This document shows positions 35,982 to 43,363 of a stretch of DNA of 64,000 nt, piece by piece; positions within the stretch are counted from its first letter, which is position 1, and each line of letters begins with the position of its first letter. The notes under the pieces were generated by a model, which saw nothing but the letters and a program-made list of their open reading frames with translations, had not been told where the DNA came from and did no database searches. The stretch comes from Cytophagales bacterium CG12_big_fil_rev_8_21_14_0_65_40_12 (GTDB lineage Bacteria > Bacteroidota > Bacteroidia > Cytophagales > Cyclobacteriaceae). The stretch is from positions 17,956-81,955 of the forward strand of contig PCUU01000059.1 in NCBI GenBank assembly GCA_002786855.1. Reading direction: 5' to 3'. Position numbers and translations under genes: made by a program.

Positions 35982-36866
35982 ATGGAAAGAAGAAAATTTA
36001 TTCAGAAATCTGCCCTCGGAGCGGCAGGAATTTTAGCAGCGACCCCGCTACTTTCAAGTGTGATGACAGAAAAAATTCAATCCTTTGGTTTCCAAGTGTA
36101 CACCGTGCGCGATGTAATCCAAAAGGACATGGAGGGCACCTTGAAAACCCTCAAAAAAGCGGGCTACGATTATGCGGAATTTTTTGATTTTGGCGGTGGG
36201 AAAATTTTAGGCAAGCCTATTGCCGAAGCCAAGAAAATTATTGAGAAATCTAAAATTGATGTCAAAAGTATTCATGTGATGACAGGTGCTCAAGCACCAA
36301 AAATGACGGGTTCTTTGATCAATGAATGGCAAAAAGGCGTTGATGACGCAGCTGAACTAGGTGCTGAATACCTGGCCTGTGCCTACTTATTGGACTTTGA
36401 AAGAAAAACCCTTGACCAATACAAGCAATTGGCGGAGCTCTTCAACAAAGCGGGCGAGGCCTGTAAAAAATCAGGAATCCAATTCGCTTATCATAATCAT
36501 GATTTCGAGTTTCAGGCCATTGATGGCGTAATTCCTTACGACCTATTGCTCAGCGAAACGGATGAAGACCTCGTTAAAATGGAGCTCGATATCTATTGGG
36601 TACGCTATGCTGAATTAGACCCTATTAAGATTTTCCAGAAGAACCCTAAGCGTTATCCATTATGGCACGTGAAAGACATGGAGCTCGACAATAACCATGT
36701 GATGACAGAGGTGGGCAACGGAATTATTGACTACAAGCAATTATTTGCTCACGAAGCAGACGCTGGTTTGAAATACTTCTTTGTGGAGCAAGACAGAAAC
36801 TGGAAAGTTGACCCTATAACTAGTTTAAAAACTAGTATTAAACACCTTAAAGGAATTAATTACTAG
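35982..36866 (+). CDS. Tat-exported sugar phosphate isomerase/epimerase-like TIM barrel protein
   Basis: A 294-residue protein beginning with a twin-arginine signal (RRKFIQKSALGAAGILAATPLL) and then an AP-endonuclease-2-type TIM barrel (xylose isomerase-like). Likely metal ligands are in FAYHNHDFEF near residue 165, KMELDIYW near residue 198, WHVKDME near residue 227 and the Glu of FVEQD near the C-terminus. Such Bacteroidota proteins are annotated as sugar phosphate isomerase/epimerase, and their periplasmic substrates are mostly unknown. The Tat signal fits a cofactor- or metal-loaded enzyme exported folded. It is a single gene with its own terminator. Confidence 0.87.
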   Translation: MERRKFIQKSALGAAGILAATPLLSSVMTEKIQSFGFQVYTVRDVIQKDMEGTLKTLKKAGYDYAEFFDFGGGKILGKPIAEAKKIIEKSKIDVKSIHVMTGAQAPKMTGSLINEWQKGVDDAAELGAEYLACAYLLDFERKTLDQYKQLAELFNKAGEACKKSGIQFAYHNHDFEFQAIDGVIPYDLLLSETDEDLVKMELDIYWVRYAELDPIKIFQKNPKRYPLWHVKDMELDNNHVMTEVGNGIIDYKQLFAHEADAGLKYFFVEQDRNWKVDPITSLKTSIKHLKGINY

Positions 36867-36885
36867 CACTAGGCAACCCAACATT

Positions 36886-36921
36886 AAGGCCACAATGACT
36901 CCATCGTTGTGGCCTTTTTAT
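36886..36921 (+). terminator. Intrinsic terminator of the isomerase-like gene
   Basis: AAGGCCACAA / TTGTGGCCTT stem of 10 base pairs with an 11-base loop, followed by a T-rich run. Confidence 0.88.
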
Positions 36922-37054
36922 TTTTAGCCCGCTCCTCAGCCTAGCTGTATTATTGGCTACACAATTCACTCCTATCCTACCAACCAAATCAAAAGTATTG
37001 TTCTCATGCTTGCTATTGATTAGATTGTTCAACTAAACCATTAACCAAATAGCA

Positions 37055-39010
37055 ATGAAAAATATCACGAGAGTCCTTTGCATGGTCGCTTTGCTTTTTC
37101 CACTTGGGCTTTTTGCCCAAAAAGAAATTATCATTGAACCAGCGACACTGACCATGGAGGTTGGTCAATCCAAGCAATTAAATGCTTATGTAATGGAGAA
37201 TGGCAAAAAGTTGGACGAGGACGTCAACATAGTTTCTCGGGCCAGAAGAGCCCTATCCATTGATTCTACCAAAATGGCCTATGCCATAGCGCCTGGCGTT
37301 CACAATATTATCGCCATTGCAGCCGGTGTAAGAAAAGACTTTACCATTACAGTGAATTATCCTGCCTTGGCCGAAATTAAAATCGAAGAAATACCAGAAA
37401 AAATCTACGCTGGCACTCCTATCGAATTAAAAGTAAAAGTAATTGACAAATCAGGTGCCGTGCGCGACAATGTAGATGTCACTTTTGAAACGAAATCTGC
37501 AACCATCGCCAATGTTGATGCATTTGGAATGGTGAACACCATGGTGCCAGGCAAGGCGACCATCACGGCAAAAGCAGAAGGCATTAGCAATACAATCACC
37601 GTCAATGTGGTCAAGAATCCAATCGTTTCTATCCAATTGGATGCCGAAGGAAATGAAGCCAGAACAGGAGATGTATTCCATTTTAAAGCAAAAGCGCTGG
37701 ATAAAAATGGCAATGAAATCACAGATGCTCCCATCTATTTTTCATTCAATGGAAAATCTGATAACGTTTCGCAAAGCGCATCGGGCTTGATCAAACAAGA
37801 CGGTCGCTTTGTTGCAGACGAAGCTGGGAGATACGTAATCACTGCTTCTTGCGGAGTGGCTTCAGCTTCAAAAACTGTGAAAATCACAGCCAGAGAGGTC
37901 GCTCGAAAAATTGAATTGGTTGGTCACGGTTCAGTGAGCGATAAGCATACCTCTGACTTTTGGGTTTGGGAAGGTGTAGACGGTAGAGACTATGCCGTAA
38001 CAGGCACCTGGGGTGCAGATGGAACAGCCTACTTCTGGGATGTGACCGATCCTGCCAGTATTTTTAAAATTGACTCTGTTCAAGTGGATGCAAGGACCGT
38101 GAATGACGTGAAAATCTCTGAGGATGGAAAAATTTGTGTGATCAGCCGAGAAGGCGCTTCGAATCGTAAAAATGGTTTGGTCATCATCGATGTTACCAAT
38201 CCTCGTGACGTAGAAATCCTTTCTACTTTTGACGAAAACATGACAGGTGGTGTACACAATGTATTCATCGACAAAGGCTATGTTTATGCCCTAAGTGGTG
38301 GACAAAAATACTATGCTATCAATATCAAAGATCCAAGAAAGCCCTTTGCAGTTTCTAAATTTGAGCTAGATACGCCAGGCCATGCCATTCATGATGTTTG
38401 GGTAGAAGACGGCATTGCTTATTCATCAAACTGGGGCGATGGAATTCAATTGGTAGATGTAGGCAATGGCATTGCAGGCGGTTCACCTGAAAACCCTAAG
38501 CAATTCGCTAGCTACGCGTATCCTAACAAAGCCAATCACGCGGCCTTCCCATTCAGAAGCCCATCCACTGGTAAGTTTTATGTCATTGGTGGAGATGAAA
38601 TCTTCCCTTATGGCTTGAATATGGAGGGCCCAAACATGGCGGGTGGTTATTTACACGTAATTGACTTCACAGACCTTGATAATCCTGAAGAAATCGCTCG
38701 TTTTGAAATACCCTATGCTGGTTCTCATAACTTCTGGATTGAAGGAGAAACCCTATATGTGGCCTTTTATAATGGAGGCGTAAGAGTGGTTGACCTTAGC
38801 GGAGAGCTAATGGGAGATTTGAGAAAGCAAGGCAGAGAAATCGCCTGGATTATCCCTAATGATCCGAAAGGCTATGTACCCAACGCCCCTTTCACTTGGG
38901 GTGCGCAGGTGCATAAAGGACATGTTTTCTATTCTGACTGGAACAGTGGATTATGGTCTGCCAAAGTTGAGCCTGAAAAGCCAAAAGCAACCAAAATTCA
39001 GAGCAAGTAA
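37055..39010 (+). CDS. Exported protein with Ig-like domains and LVIVD-repeat beta-propeller
   Basis: A 651-residue exported protein (signal peptide about 1-22). Residues about 25-275 contain three bacterial Ig-like (Big_2-type) modules with the recurrent pattern of the form G-K-A-T-I-T-A-K-A-E-G. Residues about 280-640 hold LVIVD-type repeats (GLVIIDVTNPRDVEIL, YAINIKDPRKPFAV, IQLVDVGNG, VIDFTDLDNPEEIARF, VRVVDLSG) that should form a beta-propeller. There is no catalytic motif. It is followed, across a hairpin at 39023, by a second propeller protein with a metal-binding loop, so the two may act together at the cell surface or in the periplasm. Confidence 0.8.
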   Translation: MKNITRVLCMVALLFPLGLFAQKEIIIEPATLTMEVGQSKQLNAYVMENGKKLDEDVNIVSRARRALSIDSTKMAYAIAPGVHNIIAIAAGVRKDFTITVNYPALAEIKIEEIPEKIYAGTPIELKVKVIDKSGAVRDNVDVTFETKSATIANVDAFGMVNTMVPGKATITAKAEGISNTITVNVVKNPIVSIQLDAEGNEARTGDVFHFKAKALDKNGNEITDAPIYFSFNGKSDNVSQSASGLIKQDGRFVADEAGRYVITASCGVASASKTVKITAREVARKIELVGHGSVSDKHTSDFWVWEGVDGRDYAVTGTWGADGTAYFWDVTDPASIFKIDSVQVDARTVNDVKISEDGKICVISREGASNRKNGLVIIDVTNPRDVEILSTFDENMTGGVHNVFIDKGYVYALSGGQKYYAINIKDPRKPFAVSKFELDTPGHAIHDVWVEDGIAYSSNWGDGIQLVDVGNGIAGGSPENPKQFASYAYPNKANHAAFPFRSPSTGKFYVIGGDEIFPYGLNMEGPNMAGGYLHVIDFTDLDNPEEIARFEIPYAGSHNFWIEGETLYVAFYNGGVRVVDLSGELMGDLRKQGREIAWIIPNDPKGYVPNAPFTWGAQVHKGHVFYSDWNSGLWSAKVEPEKPKATKIQSK

Positions 39011-39022
39011 ATTAATTTGAGG

Positions 39023-39061
39023 TTTGATCTTGCCGCAACTTGAAGTTGCGACAAGATCAAA
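39023..39061. other. Long intergenic hairpin
   Basis: TTTGATCTTG / CAAGATCAAA plus CGCAACTT / AGTTGCG pair almost perfectly over 18 positions with one C-A mismatch and a tiny loop. No T-run follows on either strand. It lies between two genes of the same strand, so it may be an attenuator, an mRNA-stabilising structure or a dispersed palindromic repeat. Confidence 0.6.
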
Positions 39062-39113
39062 ATCAATCTAAATACCAAAAAATCAATCCGCTTTGATTCA
39101 TAAATAAATTGGA

Positions 39114-40310
39114 ATGAAAAAAATCTTAGTTATCGGTGCTTTTTCCTTGCTAGCAATCGCAGTGCAAGCGCAAAATTATTATGTATATGTGACTGCCGAA
39201 TCGGAAGATGAAGTATCGGTCATAAAGTTTGATGGTAAAAAGGCAGAAACCATCAAAACAATTCCTGTAGGCGTTTGGCCAGCTGAAAATGAAGGTCCAC
39301 ATGGGATTACAATTGCCCCTGATGGCAAGCATTGGTACTTGAGCATGGCCCATGGCAACCCTTACGGAACGCTCTACAAATATGAAACCGGGTCAGATGA
39401 GCTTGTTGGTAGTGTACAACTCGGATTATTTCCTGCTTCTATGCAAATCTCTCCTGTCACTGGACTGCTTTACTGCGTTAATTTTAACTTGCATGGCGAC
39501 ATGGTGCCAAGCTCAGTATCTGTGGTAGATGTTGAGACCATGACTGAGTTGACTCAAATTACAACAGGCGCCATGCCTCATGGTTCAAGGCTCTCCAGCG
39601 ATGGAATGAAACACTATTCAGTAGCCATGATGTCTGGCGAACTCTTCGAAATTGATGCACTCAATCTAAAAGTTTTGCGCACCTTGGATTTAGACGAAGC
39701 TTCTAAAATGGCAGGAATGGATCATTCAATGATGGACCATTCCACCATGGACCATTCGAAAATGGGCGAGGAAAAGAAAACAGCACCCAAAATGGATGGC
39801 ATAGACCACAGTAAAATGGATCATTCCAAAATGGACCACTCGGGGATGGACATGCCTGCCATGAAACATTCTACTTTTAAGCCTACTTGGGTAAGTCCTC
39901 ACCCTTCTAAAAACCTAGTTTATGTCGCTGGCAATGGTAGCAATGAGGTATTGGAAATCGATGCGGATACCTGGAAAGTCACCCGCAAATTCGTGACCGA
40001 TAAAGGTCCTTATAATATCGACCTTTCACCAGATGGCAAGCGCATGGTCGTTTCGTACAAGACAGCAGCCAAAACGGGGGTTTGGGATTTAGAGAGCGGA
40101 AAAGAGCTGGCCCGCATCGACAATAGCCAAAAAGTAACCCATGGAGTGTCTATTTCATCGGATAGTAAGTTTGCATTTGTATCAGTTGAAGGAATTGGTG
40201 ACGATCCGGGGATGGTAGATGTGATTGATTTAACGACTAACAAGCTGATAGACACGGCCTATCTGGGCAAACAAGCAGGAGGAATTGCTTTCTGGAAAAT
40301 AGAGCGCTAA
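39114..40310 (+). CDS. YncE-like beta-propeller protein with Met/His-rich metal-binding loop
   Basis: A 398-residue exported protein (signal about 1-19). It has YVTN/YncE-type propeller repeats such as HGITIAPDGKHWYLS, SVSVVDVETMTEL, YVAGNGSNEVLEIDADT, YNIDLSPDGKRMVVSY and VDVIDLTTNKLIDTA. Between two blades, residues about 202-253 are an insertion with repeated M-D-H-S-x-M units (at least six M-D-H-S or close variants). This resembles copper-binding loops of CopA/PcoA-type multicopper oxidases. Copper or silver binding is inferred from that resemblance. Downstream is a clean intergenic stretch with the tRNA-Gln gene. Confidence 0.8.
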   Translation: MKKILVIGAFSLLAIAVQAQNYYVYVTAESEDEVSVIKFDGKKAETIKTIPVGVWPAENEGPHGITIAPDGKHWYLSMAHGNPYGTLYKYETGSDELVGSVQLGLFPASMQISPVTGLLYCVNFNLHGDMVPSSVSVVDVETMTELTQITTGAMPHGSRLSSDGMKHYSVAMMSGELFEIDALNLKVLRTLDLDEASKMAGMDHSMMDHSTMDHSKMGEEKKTAPKMDGIDHSKMDHSKMDHSGMDMPAMKHSTFKPTWVSPHPSKNLVYVAGNGSNEVLEIDADTWKVTRKFVTDKGPYNIDLSPDGKRMVVSYKTAAKTGVWDLESGKELARIDNSQKVTHGVSISSDSKFAFVSVEGIGDDPGMVDVIDLTTNKLIDTAYLGKQAGGIAFWKIER

Positions 40311-40336
40311 AAAAGTGATTTTTTTTCAACAATTCG

Positions 40337-40367
40337 TTTCCAGAATTGAAAGCAAATACTACTTTTG
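40337..40367 (+). promoter_or_regulatory. Promoter of tRNA-Gln
   Basis: TTTC (40337-40340), 19 bases, then TACTTTTG (40360-40367). The -7 box is exact and the -33 box has one mismatch. The mature tRNA begins 16 bases after the -7 box. Confidence 0.65.
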
Positions 40368-40383
40368 TACTCCAATTACAGGA

Positions 40384-40456
40384 TGGTCTATGGTGTAACT
40401 GGCAACACGTCTGGTTTTGGTCCAGAAGAGTCTAGGTTCGAGCCCTAGTAGACCAA
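40384..40456 (+). tRNA. tRNA-Gln (anticodon TTG)
   Basis: A 73-base cloverleaf: acceptor TGGTCTA/TAGACCA (7 pairs), D arm GTGT/ACAC with loop AACTGGCA, anticodon stem TCTGG/CCAGA with loop TTTTGGT (anticodon TTG, reading CAA), variable AGAGT, and T arm CTAGG/CCTAG with loop TTCGAGC. The discriminator base is A, and the CCA end is not encoded. It has its own promoter and terminator and is a single-gene unit. Confidence 0.96.
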
Positions 40457-40461
40457 CAAAA

Positions 40462-40497
40462 CGAAAAAAGTCCCGCTGAAAAGTGGGACTTTTTTCG
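40462..40497 (+). terminator. Intrinsic terminator of tRNA-Gln
   Basis: A stem pairing CGAAAAAAGTCCCGCT with AGTGGGACTTTTTTCG (one G-U) around GAAA, with the T-run inside the 3' arm. It starts 5 bases after the tRNA. Confidence 0.92.
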
Positions 40498-40556
40498 TTT
40501 ACACTTCCCGACAACTTAAGCCATTTCCATTAACTTAGGACAGATAAGTTTTAATC

Positions 40557-41465
40557 ATGAACTGGAAAATAGATCGTAGAAAATTCCTTAGCCTGAGCGG
40601 AAGTATTGCAGGCGCAGTAGCCTTTGCACCCAACTCCATCTTTTCAAGCCAATCGGCTAAAGTTAAATTCGGATTGATTACCGACTCACATTATGCCGAT
40701 CGTGAAAATAATGGCACTCGCTTCTACAGGCAGTCGCTGGCAAAAATGCGAGAATGCATAGAAATCTTCAATCAAGAGAAAGTGGATTTCGCCATTCATT
40801 TAGGGGATTTCAAAGATGAAGATCCCAATCAAAGAACAGAAGATACTTTGCGATATCTTAAAGCCATAGAGGCAGAGTTCGCCAAGTTCAACGGCCCGCG
40901 TTTTCATTGTGTTGGCAATCATGACGTTGACAGCATTACCAAGCAGCAGTTTCTCGCTAACATTGAAAATACTGGTATTGCTAAAGATAAAAGCTATTAC
41001 TCTTTCGATCAAAAAGGCTTTCATTTTGTAGTGCTAGATGCCAATTACGATAAAACTGGCAAAGATCATTTTTATAAAGACGGAGCCAATTGGCAAGATG
41101 TAAATATCCCACAAGTCCAAAGGGATTGGATGGCCAATGATTTAGCCAAAACCCAGCTACCCACCATTGTCTTCTGCCATCATCCCCTATTCGAGTATTT
41201 GAGCGGAAGTGCAACTATGCATGTTCAGGGTTTTGAAGGCATTCAAAAAATAATGGAAAACTCGGGCAGGGTAAAAGCCTCGATCCATGGCCATGTACAT
41301 AACGAGAAATTCACGACCATAAAAGGCATTCAATACATTACTCAATTAGGAATGGTGGATGAAAGTGGTTTGGAGAATAACAGTTTCGCGATTATCACCT
41401 GTACAGAAAGCCAACTGCAATTGGACGGCTATAAGCGCACCACGGATAAGTCATTTTCTTTTTGA
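40557..41465 (+). CDS. Tat-exported calcineurin-like metallophosphoesterase
   Basis: A 302-residue protein with a twin-arginine signal (DRRKFLSLSGSIAGAV) and the full calcineurin-like phosphoesterase signature: ITDSHYAD (D-x-H), LGDFKDE (GD-x-x), GNHD, CHHPLF and the final GHVH. It is expected to bind two metal ions and hydrolyse a phosphomonoester or diester in the periplasm; the substrate is unknown. It has the same Tat-led design as the isomerase-like protein at 35982. It is monocistronic, followed by a copy of the composite palindromic repeat. Confidence 0.92.
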   Translation: MNWKIDRRKFLSLSGSIAGAVAFAPNSIFSSQSAKVKFGLITDSHYADRENNGTRFYRQSLAKMRECIEIFNQEKVDFAIHLGDFKDEDPNQRTEDTLRYLKAIEAEFAKFNGPRFHCVGNHDVDSITKQQFLANIENTGIAKDKSYYSFDQKGFHFVVLDANYDKTGKDHFYKDGANWQDVNIPQVQRDWMANDLAKTQLPTIVFCHHPLFEYLSGSATMHVQGFEGIQKIMENSGRVKASIHGHVHNEKFTTIKGIQYITQLGMVDESGLENNSFAIITCTESQLQLDGYKRTTDKSFSF

Positions 41466-41487
41466 AATAGGCCGTTTAAAAATTACA

Positions 41488-41597
41488 AACCGTTAAAACG
41501 GTTCGCTGAAATCATATGATCAATAGCCCACGGTTTAAACCGTGGGCTATTAGCAAATCTTCCGTTCTGCAATGGTTTTAACCATTTTTTAAATGGG
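41488..41597 (-). repeat. Composite palindromic repeat element, copy 3 (inverted)
   Basis: AACCGTTAAAACGGTT (41488-41503), a perfect 30-base palindrome with arms AATAGCCCACGGTTT at 41522-41551, and AATGGTTTTAACCATT (41571-41586) followed by TTTTTAAATGGG. Reverse-complemented it matches copy 1 (13347-13456) in order, motifs and spacing. It lies in the gap between two plus-strand genes. The remaining sequence of the gap shows nothing else. Confidence 0.88.
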
Positions 41598-41704
41598 AGG
41601 CATTTTGAAAACAGCATTCTATCTACATCAAAATTGAGTTTAATCTTTCAGCCATTTAGTTTACATTCACACATCCATTTTTTGAAGCTCAAATCCAGAT
41701 TACC

Positions 41705-42559
41705 ATGAAAAGACTGTTGTTTGTTTCCGCATTATGCTTTTTTATCATCGGGGCTTTCGCGCAGAAGAAACCAGCCTATATCATCTTCAATGCAAAAGGC
41801 AAAAAGGTGAGCTATAAAAAGATGATGAAGGACTTGGCTAAAAAGGACATCATTCTCTTTGGTGAACTTCATAATAACGCCATTGCCCATTGGCTTCAAT
41901 TTGAAGTGACCAATGACTTGATCGCGCAAAAACCAATGACCTTAGGTGCAGAAATGTTCGAAGCAGATAATCAAGAGCCTCTCAACGCTTATTTAGCTGG
42001 TGAAATCAATGCAAAAGGCTTAGATACGCTTGCACGACTTTGGCCGAATTACAAAACCGATTATGCGCCATTGGTGAACTTGGCCAAGGACAACAAACTC
42101 CCCTTTATTGCCACGAATATTCCAAGACGCTATGCAAGTTTGGTCAACAAACAGGGCTTCAAGGCATTAGACGCACTTTCGGCTCAAGAAAAGGAATGGG
42201 TTGCTCCACTACCTTTCCCTTACGATAGCGAACTTCCTACCTACAAAAACATTTTGACCATGATGGGTGATCATGGCACTCCAGAACTGGTAATGGCCCA
42301 AGCCAGTAAAGATGCGACCATGGCACATTTCATTTTGCAACACTTTAAGGTGGGAAATGGATTTATCCACTATAATGGCTCTTATCATTCCAACAATTAC
42401 GAAGGCATTCTTTGGTACTTGATAAACCAGCGAAGTGAATTGAATTACGGCACTATTGCCACGGTTTCGCAAGACGACATCACTCAATTGATGGAAGAGA
42501 ATAAAGGCTTGGCTGATTTTATTATTTGTGTGGATAGCAATATGACGAACACTTACTAG
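41705..42559 (+). CDS. ChaN-like haem-binding uptake (Tiki superfamily) protein
   Basis: A 284-residue exported protein (signal about 1-20). The ChaN/Tiki features are FGELHNN near residue 57, AEMFEADNQ, NIPRRYASLVNKQG and the C-terminal GNGFIHYNGSYHSNNYEGILWYL. ChaN proteins bind haem and are linked to iron regulation, and the wider Tiki/EreA-like fold includes metallohydrolases. The conserved Glu-x-x-His and the C-terminal His are both visible. No haem or iron genes lie beside it. It is exported but has no lipobox, unlike several ChaN lipoproteins. Confidence 0.85.
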   Translation: MKRLLFVSALCFFIIGAFAQKKPAYIIFNAKGKKVSYKKMMKDLAKKDIILFGELHNNAIAHWLQFEVTNDLIAQKPMTLGAEMFEADNQEPLNAYLAGEINAKGLDTLARLWPNYKTDYAPLVNLAKDNKLPFIATNIPRRYASLVNKQGFKALDALSAQEKEWVAPLPFPYDSELPTYKNILTMMGDHGTPELVMAQASKDATMAHFILQHFKVGNGFIHYNGSYHSNNYEGILWYLINQRSELNYGTIATVSQDDITQLMEENKGLADFIICVDSNMTNTY

Positions 42560-42804
42560 CCCTAAGCCATTTTTATCCCTTTCATTTCAAGGCAAATCCA
42601 ATATTCATAAAGCCTTTCCAATATATTATCGTAAATTGCGCAAGCGTAATGATGTAAATACCCTTCAAGTAATTCCCCAGTCGAGCAGCGCCCTGATTCT
42701 CATCGGCCATTGTTTGAACAAGCTACTTACTAATTGAGTATTTCTTTACTCCCTGATTGATTGTGTAGATCAATTTTGACATCATTTTTAATATAAAATA
42801 CTGA

Positions 42805-43248
42805 ATGGCTAAATCGCAAGAAACATTTAACAAGAAAGAAAAAGAGAAGAAGCGTTTGAAAAAACGTCAGGACAAACAGCAAAAGAAAGAAGAGCGCAAA
42901 TCAACTTCGAATAGTGATTTTGACAGCATGATTGCTTATGTTGATGAAGATGGTAACATCACTGATACTCCCCCAGATCCAACTATCAAAAAGAAAAAAG
43001 TCGATGCCAAATCTATTGAGATTGGTGTGCCTAAGAGAGAAGATGTTGTAGAAGCGGTTCGTAAAGGACGTATAGAATTCTTCAACGATTCAAAAGGCTA
43101 CGGTTTTATCAAGGAATTAGACACACAAGAAAAATTCTTTGTGCATGTCAATGGCTTATTAGAAGATGTTCGTGAAAACGACAAAGTGAGCTTCGAACTC
43201 GAAAGAGGAATGAAAGGCATGAATGCCGTTAAGGTTAAAAAAATCTAG
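42805..43248 (+). CDS. Cold-shock-domain protein with basic N-terminal extension
   Basis: A 147-residue protein. The first 40 residues are almost entirely Lys/Glu/Arg/Gln (a charged, probably disordered or coiled segment), followed by an acidic linker. Residues about 88-147 are a cold-shock domain with both RNA-binding motifs (KGYGFIKE and EKFFVHV). Such extended CSD proteins are widespread in Bacteroidota and act as RNA chaperones. The 245-base region before it contains no gene and may form a long 5' leader, as is usual for cold-shock mRNAs, though I see no specific thermosensor fold. Confidence 0.9.
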   Translation: MAKSQETFNKKEKEKKRLKKRQDKQQKKEERKSTSNSDFDSMIAYVDEDGNITDTPPDPTIKKKKVDAKSIEIGVPKREDVVEAVRKGRIEFFNDSKGYGFIKELDTQEKFFVHVNGLLEDVRENDKVSFELERGMKGMNAVKVKKI

Positions 43249-43266
43249 ATTACAATTTGTTTAAAG

Positions 43267-43300
43267 CTTAGTTTTGAAGGTTAATCCATTCAAAACTAAG
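43267..43300. terminator. Hairpin between convergent genes
   Basis: CTTAGTTTTGAA / TTCAAAACTAAG form a perfect 12-base-pair stem with a 10-base loop, 18 bases after the cold-shock gene stop. The T-run is weak on both strands, so terminator activity is only likely. Confidence 0.5.
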
Positions 43301-43363
43301 TGGCCAAACAATCTCAAGGGCCCAATTTCTGGCTATTATTTTACCCCTTATTTCAGCAACAAA

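Noticed and set aside
42560..42804. Small gene or RNA thermosensor before the cold-shock gene
   Set aside because: No coding frame with family character and no clear stable hairpin were found. A long 5' leader is possible but unsupported.
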